The notes beneath the pieces were generated by a model that was given only the letters and a program-made list of their open reading frames with translations, searched no databases and was not told the DNA's origin. Positions 26,707 through 34,415 of a stretch of 64,000 bases of DNA are shown piece by piece (position 1 is the stretch's first letter; each line of letters opens with the position of its first letter). Source of the DNA: Bacillota bacterium (GTDB lineage Bacteria > Bacillota > UBA4882 > UBA8346); contig JAEZCE010000027.1 in the NCBI GenBank assembly GCA_023429995.1, forward strand, positions 248,001 to 312,000, in the 5' to 3' direction. The position numbers and the translations under genes are program-made.

Positions 26707-27200
26707 AGTCCAGTTCTTACGGCTTGGATTATAGCATATAAAAATGCTAGCAGCAGGCTTGCTGCTAAAATTAGTCCAATTGCTATAATTATACGTAATA
26801 AGATGTCTCTGCCGCTCATTTTTGTTGCTTTGAAAATATCAATTCCTTCACAACTCCAGGAATTTTTTTTACATAGATTTTTTATTGTTCTTAGAAAGCC
26901 CTTTAAATTATTTTTTTCTAGATTTTTTGTTAGTAAAGGATTTACACTAGTTTGATCAATATGTCCACTAACATGAATTTTAATATTACAAGTTTGATCA
27001 TTAACAAGACGAACAGTACTGAGAATCGAGAGATATCCAATAATATGAAGAGCACGATACCCCCCATAAAGAATTACATCAATGATTAAAACTGAAAGAT
27101 TTCCCTTGGTAAAACAGTATTTTTTTCCATATTTTCTACGTAACTTGCCAACAAGTCTATTTACACGTTCCCCTTTTATCGTTATATTAATCTGCTTCAT
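26700..27200 (-). CDS. Membrane-anchored accessory protein, paralogue of the next gene
   Basis: The 166-residue protein starts MKQINITIKG (GAGGTG upstream of the ATG at 27200) and ends in a strong hydrophobic helix (about 135-160). It shares an ordered set of motifs with the product of 27271-27624: ITIKG at the start, a VSGH/LSGR ... QT segment in the middle, and L-C-x2-NSW towards the end. I recognise no known family. It lies in the SEFIR-containing accessory block. Confidence 0.6.
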   Translation of the reverse strand: MKQINITIKGERVNRLVGKLRRKYGKKYCFTKGNLSVLIIDVILYGGYRALHIIGYLSILSTVRLVNDQTCNIKIHVSGHIDQTSVNPLLTKNLEKNNLKGFLRTIKNLCKKNSWSCEGIDIFKATKMSGRDILLRIIIAIGLILAASLLLAFLYAIIQAVRTGLS

Positions 27201-27270
27201 ATTATTGCACCTCATAAATTCCTATGTAAATGACGAACTTAACAGGACAAAGGGTGTTATTATTACTATA

Positions 27271-27624
27271 TTAAATTGCTATGATGGTTTTCATTTTTCG
27301 TTTGCCCTGTTTAATTACCTTGAAATCCCAAGAGTTGCTTTGACACAATTTTTTTGTCATTTCTATGAATCGTTCTTCAAATTCATTTATTGTTGGAATG
27401 AAACGTGTTTGGTTACGACCAGAAAGGATATACTCAATGTGATAAGTTTGGTTGTCGATAATATTAATAATAATAGTTTCCGCAACATTAGACGTATCAT
27501 CTTCACATAGTAAAATATAGGGATTTTCTGCGTTCAAAATTTTAAAACAGTGATGCATTCTCTGAAATTTATCGATAAATTGATTCCAATCATTGCCTTT
27601 GATTGTTAATGTAGTAATAATCAT
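27271..27624 (-). CDS. Small accessory protein, soluble paralogue of the membrane-anchored neighbour
   Basis: The 117-residue protein (MIITTLTIKGNDWNQF...) shares ITIKG, SGRNQT and KKLCQSNSW with the product of 26700-27200 but lacks the terminal membrane helix. The function is unknown. A tandem duplication with gain or loss of the anchor is likely. Confidence 0.6.
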   Translation of the reverse strand: MIITTLTIKGNDWNQFIDKFQRMHHCFKILNAENPYILLCEDDTSNVAETIIINIIDNQTYHIEYILSGRNQTRFIPTINEFEERFIEMTKKLCQSNSWDFKVIKQGKRKMKTIIAI

Positions 27625-27726
27625 TTTGCCTCCTAATCAACCCTGGTGCGCATAAAGGGTATTTTTATTTTGCTCCGCCTTTTTCTGACGGGTCGAATAT
27701 AATGTCTTGGTCAAAGAATCAATTTT

Positions 27727-27879
27727 TCAATTTGAATCTTGCTTTAACTCTTCCAGTTTATCCAGTATTTCATTTCTAGAAATAAGACCTTTTTCCTCCA
27801 AAACATTGACCAATGCATGAAAAGTATGTATTTGGCTAAAAAGAAGCTCTTCCACGGAAACTTGTTCTCTTTGTTTCAT
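27727..27879 (-). CDS. Small helical protein (50 residues)
   Basis: The frame begins MKQREQVSVEEL with GGAGAAATA just before the ATG and encodes an amphipathic protein ending KLEELKQDSN. Good ribosome site and protein-like composition support it. It lies 36 bases downstream of the small SEFIR gene and may be cotranscribed. No family recognised. Confidence 0.6.
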   Translation of the reverse strand: MKQREQVSVEELLFSQIHTFHALVNVLEEKGLISRNEILDKLEELKQDSN

Positions 27880-27915
27880 TATTTCTCCGAACTAATAGTT
27901 AGTAATATTTTAAAA

Positions 27916-28452
27916 TTAGTTGTTCTTTGTTTGAGTATCATTTCCTAATAAAAATTCCGGTAATTTACCTACTGATGGTTTTGTATAATATGGTCTATTA
28001 ATTATAAGTCTTAGTAACTCTTCAAATCCTTTTTCATAGACTTCAGGAGAAGACATATCTATTCCCAACCTAGACTTTAGAAAAACTGGCATAAATGAAT
28101 CCAAATGCTCTCCTTTTTCTGCGATGATAGGAATGAATTTATTTTGGTCGACTTTAGAATATAATTCGGGAGTAATTATTTGTACTTCGGTACCCACTCC
28201 GCCTATTCTATTATCGGCCTTAGTTTTATATCCATGCTCACAAATAATTAATACTCTATCAATTTCTTTATCAAGTACCATGCTCTCCATAAACGTATAC
28301 TTGTCATTACCTGGGTTTAAATTCCACTTGTCAAGTATTGCATCGACACCATTTTTCACTAATTGATTAGCTAGTTCTAGCACCCATTTTTCATGTTCAG
28401 AAGAAGTCCAGCTATAAGAAATAAAAGCTTTGTAATGTTTGACTTTTTTCAT
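27916..28452 (-). CDS. SEFIR-domain protein, domain only
   Basis: The 178-residue protein is almost only a SEFIR/TIR-like domain: KAFISYSWTSSEHEKWVLELANQL, then VDAILDKWNLNPGNDKYTFMES, then RVLIICEHGY. SEFIR domains occur in bacterial antiphage proteins thought to deplete NAD. It is strongly similar to the N-terminus of the 419-residue protein at 28913-30172 but lacks the C-terminal part, so it may be a regulator, a partner or a truncated duplicate. GGAGG precedes the ATG. Confidence 0.8.
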   Translation of the reverse strand: MKKVKHYKAFISYSWTSSEHEKWVLELANQLVKNGVDAILDKWNLNPGNDKYTFMESMVLDKEIDRVLIICEHGYKTKADNRIGGVGTEVQIITPELYSKVDQNKFIPIIAEKGEHLDSFMPVFLKSRLGIDMSSPEVYEKGFEELLRLIINRPYYTKPSVGKLPEFLLGNDTQTKNN

Positions 28453-28595
28453 TTTAGAACCTCCACTTCAACAGGATTTTAAATGAATTGCAGTAAGGTC
28501 TGTAAACAAATATTTGAACAATATAAATTATAGCATATTTACAAATTTTAGAAACAGTAATAGTATATAGTAGGATACTCAAGTAGTATCCGACA

Positions 28596-28880
28596 TTGCG
28601 CGAACGATAGTTCCAAATTGGGACAATAAAGGTTCCTCACACCACCGATGCCATTAGGGTATCAAATTATGTTGCCGATATGGGATTTCTATCGTCGTAT
28701 ATAGAAAAGGGGTGAAAAAAATGGTGAACATCAACAATTTGCAAACGCGGTTTGAGCCAAGGTCGAGCAATATTAACACATCGTAATTTGAACTGTCGTG
28801 TGGCGAAAGCCAAACGGATAGCATTCTTCTTCTAGCAATAGAAGGATAAGCTAACGAAAGGCAAAAGCGTGTGAGGTCGT
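28596..28880 (+). ncRNA. Structured RNA, probable 5' (domain I) fragment of a group II intron
   Basis: The segment starts TTGCGCGAAC, close to the GUGCG start of group II introns. CCTCACAC (28635-28642) pairs perfectly with GTGTGAGG (28868-28875), enclosing about 225 bases. Inside are local stems such as TTTCTAT/ATAGAAA (28686 to 28706 region), GTTCC/GGGAC (28610-28624) and TGGC-GAAA-GCCA (28801-28812) with a GNRA loop. No reverse transcriptase gene and no domain V is present, so it is a degenerate or truncated intron. A hairpin GGATAC/GTATCC lies just upstream. It separates the two SEFIR genes. Assignment rests on my recollection of intron consensus. Confidence 0.55.
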
Positions 28881-28883
28881 TAA

Positions 28884-28920
28884 ATAATGACTCTTCCATT
28901 TGGGCAGAGCCATTATTTGT
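28884..28920. terminator. Bidirectional-looking hairpin at the 3' end of the large SEFIR gene
   Basis: AAATAATG-A-CTCT pairs with AGAG-C-CATTATTT around TCCATTTGGGC. It overlaps the last codon region of the large SEFIR gene and may end that minus-strand transcript; there is no long T-run. Confidence 0.4.
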
Positions 28921-30172
28921 TATTGTATAGAGCACCTTCTATTATCTGAATATACCCATTTTCGCCATTGTTATAATAGACATTTGAGGCTTTATTTATA
29001 ACCTTTCCCATGTCTATAATAAAATCAAATTGTTTATTATCTTCGTTTTCGAATTTAACAATATTTTTATTTTTATAAAAAGAATTTGCAGCATTTTTTA
29101 CAGTTTTTAATAGGAATGCATCTGCGTTATTATTTTTATCATTTTCATCAAATGGTCTTCCGACTTTAGATAAAACCAAATGCAACTTATCAAATCCAAC
29201 TTGTATATGCAACCCAAGCATAGGTAACAGAAATAAATCAATTATAGATCGGTAAGCCAATTTAGCATCTATCTTTCCGATTTTTAACATTAATCCTGGA
29301 ATTGCAATTGTAACAGAAAAAGTGTATGCTAATGCTTTTCCGACAGCCCAAAAAACTCTTTCCTTTTCATCAGTTCTCAATTTATCTAGTTTTAGGTCCT
29401 CGAGAATTCTAACTTCGTAAGGTTTTAATTCTTCAACTAATACCTTTTTTGCAGATAATGTATTAGTTGAGCAAATTGCAGTAACTGATAAAAAACGATA
29501 CGGTTTTTTTGACTCTATTGTTTCTATATGTGGTAAACATAGCCCAATGAAAATTTCAGATTGGATATTCAAACCCTCTTCGTCGAGATCATAGGGAGGA
29601 TATATACTGTTAAAATCAAAGAAACCTTCAGCCGTAACTTGTGAATAAATAAATCTTTTTCTATCGCTTGATTCTTTATTTAAATATGACGGTAATGAGC
29701 CGGAAACTGGTTTTATGTCTTTTGGCCTGCCAGCAATTAACCTTATTAATTCCTCGTATCCACTTTCATAAACATCCCGGGAAGACATATTTATTGGCAT
29801 CCTAGACTTTAAAATATCCGGCACAAAAGAATCTATCATTTCTCCCTTTTCCGCAATTATAGGAACAAATCGCCCTTGATCTAATGCCGAACAAATAATA
29901 GGAGAAATAATTTGTGTAACATATCCACCATCATTAATCCTTTTATCAGCGTTATCTTTGTAACCACGGTCACATATAATTAATACTTTGTCGAGTGTTT
30001 TATCTGATATTATACTTTCCAAAAAGGCATACTTATCTTGACCAGGGTTTAAATCCCATTTATCATATTTTGAATCAATGCCATTGCTTAATAACCTGTC
30101 TGCTAAGTCTTTTACCCATTTTTCATGTTCAGGTGAAGTTTTGGAATAAGAAAGTGAAACCTTATATTTCAT
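28913..30172 (-). CDS. SEFIR-domain effector with C-terminal extension (putative antiphage protein)
   Basis: Residues 1-150 form a SEFIR domain: KVSLSYSKTSPEHEKWVKDLADRL, then DKWDLNPGQDKYAFLES and KVLIICDRGY. Residues about 180-419 are an unrecognised C-terminal region, predicted soluble with one hydrophobic segment (KALAYTFSVTIAIPGLMLKIG). Bacterial SEFIR proteins act alone in defence, with the SEFIR part as NADase and the other part as sensor. This one has that size and layout. The ribosome site is weak. Confidence 0.78.
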   Translation of the reverse strand: MKYKVSLSYSKTSPEHEKWVKDLADRLLSNGIDSKYDKWDLNPGQDKYAFLESIISDKTLDKVLIICDRGYKDNADKRINDGGYVTQIISPIICSALDQGRFVPIIAEKGEMIDSFVPDILKSRMPINMSSRDVYESGYEELIRLIAGRPKDIKPVSGSLPSYLNKESSDRKRFIYSQVTAEGFFDFNSIYPPYDLDEEGLNIQSEIFIGLCLPHIETIESKKPYRFLSVTAICSTNTLSAKKVLVEELKPYEVRILEDLKLDKLRTDEKERVFWAVGKALAYTFSVTIAIPGLMLKIGKIDAKLAYRSIIDLFLLPMLGLHIQVGFDKLHLVLSKVGRPFDENDKNNNADAFLLKTVKNAANSFYKNKNIVKFENEDNKQFDFIIDMGKVINKASNVYYNNGENGYIQIIEGALYNNK

Positions 30173-30214
30173 TTATCAATTACCCCGATTGTTTCGTATT
30201 GTATGATTTGATTC

Positions 30215-30532
30215 TCATGGCCTACACACCTTACACGGAACATACCCAGCATTCAACGCCTCTTGTCTGCTATGAAACACAACCAGATTCCCAGGACTAA
30301 TCTTTTGGGCCCACCGGCAAGAAGGATGATGAAACTTGTCCGATCTGGCACTGCCCCAATATTCTTGGCTGGCTATTGGTTCTAATCTAGTTTGATTGTC
30401 GTTGGCAATAGTACTTCCTGGGAGAGATAGGATAGGGGAGGATTGAATTGCAAAACTACCGGGAGAGCAAGTAAAAATCATGGATGATAACACAGTGATG
30501 GCTAAGATTGTAAAGATAATCTTGGAGCGCAT
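30215..30532 (-). CDS. Secreted small protein with Ada-type zinc-binding ('sunset') C-terminus
   Basis: A signal peptide (MRSKIIFTILAITVLSSMIF...SFA) is followed by a Pro/Ser-rich linker and a 48-residue module YWGSARSDKFHHPSCRW...GYVPCKVCRP. The module has the Cys-x(n)-CxxC arrangement of Ada metal-binding domains, often found at the ends of secreted nucleases. AAAGGAGG precedes the ATG. A broken copy lies at 26581-26706. The linker contains one member of the accessory-block repeat family. Confidence 0.75.
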   Translation of the reverse strand: MRSKIIFTILAITVLSSMIFTCSPGSFAIQSSPILSLPGSTIANDNQTRLEPIASQEYWGSARSDKFHHPSCRWAQKISPGNLVVFHSRQEALNAGYVPCKVCRP

Positions 30533-30561
30533 GAGTATTACCTCCTTTGATTTTAAATATC

Positions 30562-30917
30562 TTAATGCGGTAATAAAGATAGTACTGCACTTATCACTGC
30601 AGCTACCATAAATATTTTTATTAGAACTTTTATAAATTTGTTATCATCTTGAAGATCGAAAATATGTAAAAACATAGCTATACCTGCAATTATCAATCCA
30701 ACACCAAAAATATCGCTGATTGTCCATGTATTTCTACAGATGCTCCACTTTTTGAGCCACCCAAAAAATATTGTGTTTTGACGATATATGTTCCTAATAA
30801 TATAATAAGTGGCGATGGTACTGTATGAACCAGAATAAGTAACAATAATTCCCATGGTTTATAAGGTTCATGGTTTTTGTATTTTTTATTACGTCGATGT
30901 CGATATGCTTGGCTCAT
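30562..30917 (-). pseudogene. Three-helix membrane protein, frameshifted in an A5 run
   Basis: The gene starts at 30917 (MSQAYRHRRNKK, AAAGGAAG upstream) and is broken at 30706-30710. Adding one base to the run restores a continuous ~118-residue product with three hydrophobic segments, ending AVLSLLPH. The repaired protein resembles the product of 52444-52794 (MSKAYRERQRRKK...DDDKYDGLLKGL...), sharing the start, the DD(N/D)K motif and the C-terminal helix. It may be a true mutation, a phase-variable tract or a sequencing error. Confidence 0.65.
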
Positions 30918-30963
30918 AAAGGTTTCTTCCTTTTGCTTTAAGTCTTTTCTTCATTAAATCTAC

Positions 30964-30990
30964 TCCCAGTCCATAGATAGGGAGGCTTAG
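30964..30990. repeat. Accessory-block repeat, copy A
   Basis: TCCCAGTCCATAGATAGGGAGG, 47 bases before the start of the frameshifted membrane-protein gene. It belongs to a family with copies at 31406, 31721, 32496 and 33324, and more divergent ones at 26621 and 30417. Confidence 0.7.
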
Positions 30991-31054
30991 AATCAATGAC
31001 TTCAACTTTTCTCACCCATAAGCGGGAACTAAGTGATGAAGATTTACCCTACGA

Positions 31055-31285
31055 TTACAATTTTTCTCCGCAAAACGGACAGAAATATACGACAAATTCA
31101 CCGCTTGTCATAATTTCGCCGACTTCTTCAGCTTCACCATTTTTAACATCTTCTTCTATTGCTCTTGATTCATGAGAAAAAATCCACTGCTCATCATCTT
31201 TGAAAATGGTAAAAGTCACTACCCTTTTTAACACGGAATTTCTTTCGTTTAATTGATTGCAACAATGAATCTTACCCAAATACAC
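31055..31285 (-). CDS. Small zinc-ribbon-like protein
   Basis: About 76 residues, ending in YFCPFCGEKL, a CxxC zinc knuckle that could pair with HCC near the N-terminus. The start is uncertain (GTG 31285 or TTG 31279) with AGAAGGTG upstream. Function unknown. Confidence 0.55.
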   Translation of the reverse strand: MYLGKIHCCNQLNERNSVLKRVVTFTIFKDDEQWIFSHESRAIEEDVKNGEAEEVGEIMTSGEFVVYFCPFCGEKL

Positions 31286-31405
31286 ACCTTCTTTTGTTTT
31301 TCAAGGCAGTTACGGCCACCATTTACCCTAGTGAAGATTCGGTTAAATAGTACAACATGTATCTCACACACCATACCTTCAACTTTTCACAAATCCCGTT
31401 TCCAC

Positions 31406-31434
31406 TCCCAGTCCATAGGTGGGGCATGGGGAGA
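31406..31434. repeat. Accessory-block repeat, copy B
   Basis: TCCCAGTCCATAGGTGGGG, then CATGGGGAGA; 120 bases before the small zinc-ribbon gene. Confidence 0.7.
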
Positions 31435-31470
31435 CCAGCTTTGCTACATGGAGATATTTAGCCGGTCGAA

Positions 31471-31677
31471 TTAACACTTATCGTCAAAAATTTCTTCAAA
31501 ATTATCAGTATGATACCCACAAAATATTTGACCTGATTTGTAATCTGCCACAATACAATGCCCCGGTATTTGCGGTATTTCACCTAAAAAAACATAGGTT
31601 TTATTTTTGTCAAAAGGATGTTCTTTATAATCAAAAACATATTTAATTAAACTATTTTGCCTTGGCGTTGAAGCCAT
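31471..31677 (-). CDS. Small accessory protein (68 residues)
   Basis: The product (MASTPRQNSLIKYVFDYKEHPFDKN...) is soluble, with KTYVFLGEIPQIPGHCIVADYKSGQIFCGYHTDNF, suggesting a compact beta barrel. GGAGGAAAG precedes the ATG. I recognise no family. Confidence 0.6.
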   Translation of the reverse strand: MASTPRQNSLIKYVFDYKEHPFDKNKTYVFLGEIPQIPGHCIVADYKSGQIFCGYHTDNFEEIFDDKC

Positions 31678-31720
31678 TTCTTTCCTCCATAACTTGTCAA
31701 TCGGAATATATTTTTTCAGT

Positions 31721-31748
31721 CTCAGTCCATAGGTAGGGTAGGGGAGAG
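31721..31748. repeat. Accessory-block repeat, copy C
   Basis: CTCAGTCCATAGGTAGGG, then TAGGGGAGAG; 44 bases before the 68-residue protein gene. Confidence 0.75.
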
Positions 31749-31750
31749 AA

Positions 31751-32383
31751 TTATTCGGAAACTATAATATATGCACAAAATGACATTACACAAAGGATTA
31801 AACACATAAATAGTATAAAATAATATGATACTGGATCTCCCTCTTTACTAGCATATTCGCTCCAGTGGTGATAATAAAAGCAAATTTCCTTTTTTATTAA
31901 ACCAGTTAGTATCCCACCCAAAAATGAAGCAGACAACCATAAAAAGAAGCCACGAAAAAATAGTGCATGAATATGGATTTTTAGTATTGTAGCATTGATA
32001 ATAACAAATATTATAAATGCAATAAACAAATAGAGAAGTGTAAACAAATAATATTTTGGTATTAATTGATAAATGTTGTTAATCTGTTTCTTTTTTAATT
32101 CTTTAATAGACTCTATGAAAGAATAGAATCTCTTCTGTATATGTGAAAACTTTCTGCTTTCATAAAATTTGTCAATATCGCTATTTTTAATATGCATAAT
32201 AAATGAATCGTTATTTGACAAAGATATTTCAATGAAATTATTATCATATTTGAATCCTATAGTCTTATTGTTTTTTAAAAAGGCATAAATACTATCTCTA
32301 TTTGATAATAATTCCATATAATTGAATGATTTGTCTAAATATTCTACTGGAATTCCTTCTGTTTTTTGTTTGTATATAATCAC
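31751..32383 (-). CDS. Membrane protein of unknown function
   Basis: The 210-residue protein has a soluble N-terminal half (about 1-110) and three or four hydrophobic helices (about 112-135, 143-165, 185-208). It starts at GTG 32383 with GGAGGAG upstream. No family recognised; very AT-rich. Confidence 0.65.
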   Translation of the reverse strand: MIIYKQKTEGIPVEYLDKSFNYMELLSNRDSIYAFLKNNKTIGFKYDNNFIEISLSNNDSFIMHIKNSDIDKFYESRKFSHIQKRFYSFIESIKELKKKQINNIYQLIPKYYLFTLLYLFIAFIIFVIINATILKIHIHALFFRGFFLWLSASFLGGILTGLIKKEICFYYHHWSEYASKEGDPVSYYFILFMCLILCVMSFCAYIIVSE

Positions 32384-32495
32384 TTAGACTCCTCCATGCT
32401 GAATAATCATTATCAAGCCACTCAGAAGCCTGATGTCATAAATAGCCCATATGATAAATATATGTATTGGCCTAACTGACATAGTCAATTTCCAT

Positions 32496-32523
32496 TCCTA
32501 GTCCATAGGTAGGGGAGGCGAGA
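32496..32523. repeat. Accessory-block repeat, copy D
   Basis: TCCTAGTCCATAGGTAGGGG, then AGGCGAGA; 113 bases before the membrane-protein gene at 31751-32383. Confidence 0.75.
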
Positions 32524-32558
32524 ACCCTCAAACCCCAATCATTCTCAATCCCCGTATT

Positions 32559-33290
32559 TTAAGTAAATACAACAGTCGCATTTAATTCAATGGATTTCTT
32601 AGCAGCATAATATAGCCTTAAACATATGTAAGACTCTATCCCATATCTTTTCCATTTTGTATTGCCTTGACCTTGATTATCCGCTGTATTCCAAACTTCA
32701 TCTGACTCCGGGTCAATATCCAGTGGAAGTTCAAGGTATTGGGCCAAGGCCTTACATTCTTCCAATAACATATATGAAGAACCTATCATTTCACCGGGTA
32801 TTTCAAGTTCTTGATCTGTAAAGATTACTTCGCTAAATTTAACCGGTACATAAAAGCCTTCACAATCGCTATGGAATAGGAGATGATCAAATCTTTTCAT
32901 TTCCCTGGGTTTAGATTCACCAGTGTCTTCCCCAAGACTGGAATAATACTCTTCTAATAAAGGGTCCTTTTCAGGGCTATCCTTTCCGGGAGAGGGGAGA
33001 GGTTTACCGGCCCATAAATAAGCTGCAATTCTTCTTAAATAATGTAAACCAGAATATCCATACATATCAAAAGAACAGGATTCTTCATTTAGGTGGGTAG
33101 GTTCGTTGTAGGTAGGTGAGTTATTATTCGCTAATGCTTTATTAACTGCTTCAAAGGTCTTTAAGTAATAATTATATCCTTCTTCATCTTCTGTTAATTC
33201 AGCTAATATTCCAACAGATAAGGCTAAACCCAAAAGATCACCCCGTTTTTTATTAGTGGTCTGACGTTTCATAATAGGAGCAGCAGACAA
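32559..33290 (-). CDS. Hypothetical soluble protein
   Basis: The product is about 237-243 residues, acidic, with LGLALSVGILAELTEDEEG near the start and an alpha-helical look. The start could be TTG 33290 or ATG 33272; neither has a good ribosome site. No family recognised. It lies between repeat copies D and E. Confidence 0.6.
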   Translation of the reverse strand: MSAAPIMKRQTTNKKRGDLLGLALSVGILAELTEDEEGYNYYLKTFEAVNKALANNNSPTYNEPTHLNEESCSFDMYGYSGLHYLRRIAAYLWAGKPLPSPGKDSPEKDPLLEEYYSSLGEDTGESKPREMKRFDHLLFHSDCEGFYVPVKFSEVIFTDQELEIPGEMIGSSYMLLEECKALAQYLELPLDIDPESDEVWNTADNQGQGNTKWKRYGIESYICLRLYYAAKKSIELNATVVFT

Positions 33291-33323
33291 TTTTCAATGT
33301 CAGTTCAAAATACCTTATGTTTA

Positions 33324-33355
33324 GTCCCAGTCCACAGATAAGGAAGGGGAAAGGG
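33324..33355. repeat. Accessory-block repeat, copy E
   Basis: GTCCCAGTCCACAGATAAGG, then AAGGGGAAAGG; followed by GGATTGAATTG, which is also present after the divergent copy at 30417. It lies 34 bases before the hypothetical gene at 32559-33290. Confidence 0.7.
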
Positions 33356-33423
33356 GATTGAATTGTATTTCAAAACATGAACTTTCGAATAGCCGAACTA
33401 AGTTCAGGAGATATAAAATTGTT

Positions 33424-34197
33424 TTACTTAATAGAATAGCCATTTTCTTCTAAGGAAGATTCTATAGAAATCCCACTAACCTTAAATAGCTGGCAATTGA
33501 CTAAATCAGCATTATTGATATCAAATAAAGCAATATTTTTTCCTTCGTTACCTGAATTAGAATTGCTAAAAACGCTTCTATATATAATCCCATCAAAACC
33601 ATTCGTTTTAAATAATTCAGCAATAATTTGAGTAGGAGCATATTCAGCTCGATTATCATTATTTGTTACAGGTTTAGAAAAGGCAACGTCAATATCTGTC
33701 CATACCGCCTTTTTCATTTTTTCTTGATCTGGTTCATTTAAATAAAATTTAGTTTTTTTCTGAGCTATTGAACAATCAATTAAAACTAAATCTTTTATAG
33801 TCTTAAATAGCCCTACTGAAACAAGAGAACCAATCCATGGGCGTACTTCTGATATGGCAGTATCGCTTTTCGTTGCAAGATATAGAAAAGGAATTCCTTT
33901 AGGATTTGCCCGCCCTTCAGAAGCTTGATAGGGTAATGGTTTCATACGTTTTTTATGGTATGGAAACGGAATATCACAATCATAGTTATCTTTTTCATCA
34001 TAATGAGGTTCTAAGTCATTACCAAGTTGTGCTCTACACAAAAGCGAACCTTCGCAAAGCTGAACTTGACGTTCATTACTTGTTTCCAATACTGCTTGTA
34101 GAAAATCATCGACTTTTTTCTCGTGTATATATCTATTTCGATTAAGGATGCTACAAGAGAATTTCTCAAAATCAAGCCAAGAAGTAAATTCTGCCAT
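33424..34197 (-). CDS. RES-domain protein (possible NAD+-degrading toxin family)
   Basis: The C-terminal two thirds match the RES domain: SLLCRAQLG with the conserved Arg, GRANPKGIPFLYLATKSDTAISEVRPWIGSLVS with Tyr and Glu, and YAPTQIIAELFKTNGFDGIIYRS. RES toxins such as MbcT are NAD+ phosphorylases. The N-terminal ~50 residues are an extra helical domain. No Xre-type antitoxin gene lies beside it, so it may be an orphan or a defence effector with another partner. AAGGAGG precedes the ATG. Confidence 0.82.
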   Translation of the reverse strand: MAEFTSWLDFEKFSCSILNRNRYIHEKKVDDFLQAVLETSNERQVQLCEGSLLCRAQLGNDLEPHYDEKDNYDCDIPFPYHKKRMKPLPYQASEGRANPKGIPFLYLATKSDTAISEVRPWIGSLVSVGLFKTIKDLVLIDCSIAQKKTKFYLNEPDQEKMKKAVWTDIDVAFSKPVTNNDNRAEYAPTQIIAELFKTNGFDGIIYRSVFSNSNSGNEGKNIALFDINNADLVNCQLFKVSGISIESSLEENGYSIK

Positions 34198-34415
34198 ATT
34201 AACCTCCTTAAATTTAACTTATCCTATTTATATGCTATATGGACTTTTCCTAATATTAAAAGATTGTTTTGAATATATCCCTTGTTTTAACTGGTTTATC
34301 AAAGGTGGAAGAGAAGGGAGTGATTTTATCAATCGCAGCATTTGGAGGCTTAAATAGGTTTTATACTAATTTAAGTGCTAATTTTTAGGACTAAAACTCA
34401 GCTTTTCATAAAAGT

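Noticed and set aside
28560..28930. Retron or OMEGA/TnpB guide RNA
   Set aside because: No reverse transcriptase, TnpB or IscB gene is nearby; the pairing and 5' end fit a group II intron fragment better.
31253..31646. Plus-strand frames in the accessory block
   Set aside because: They are the complements of small minus-strand genes and lack ribosome sites.
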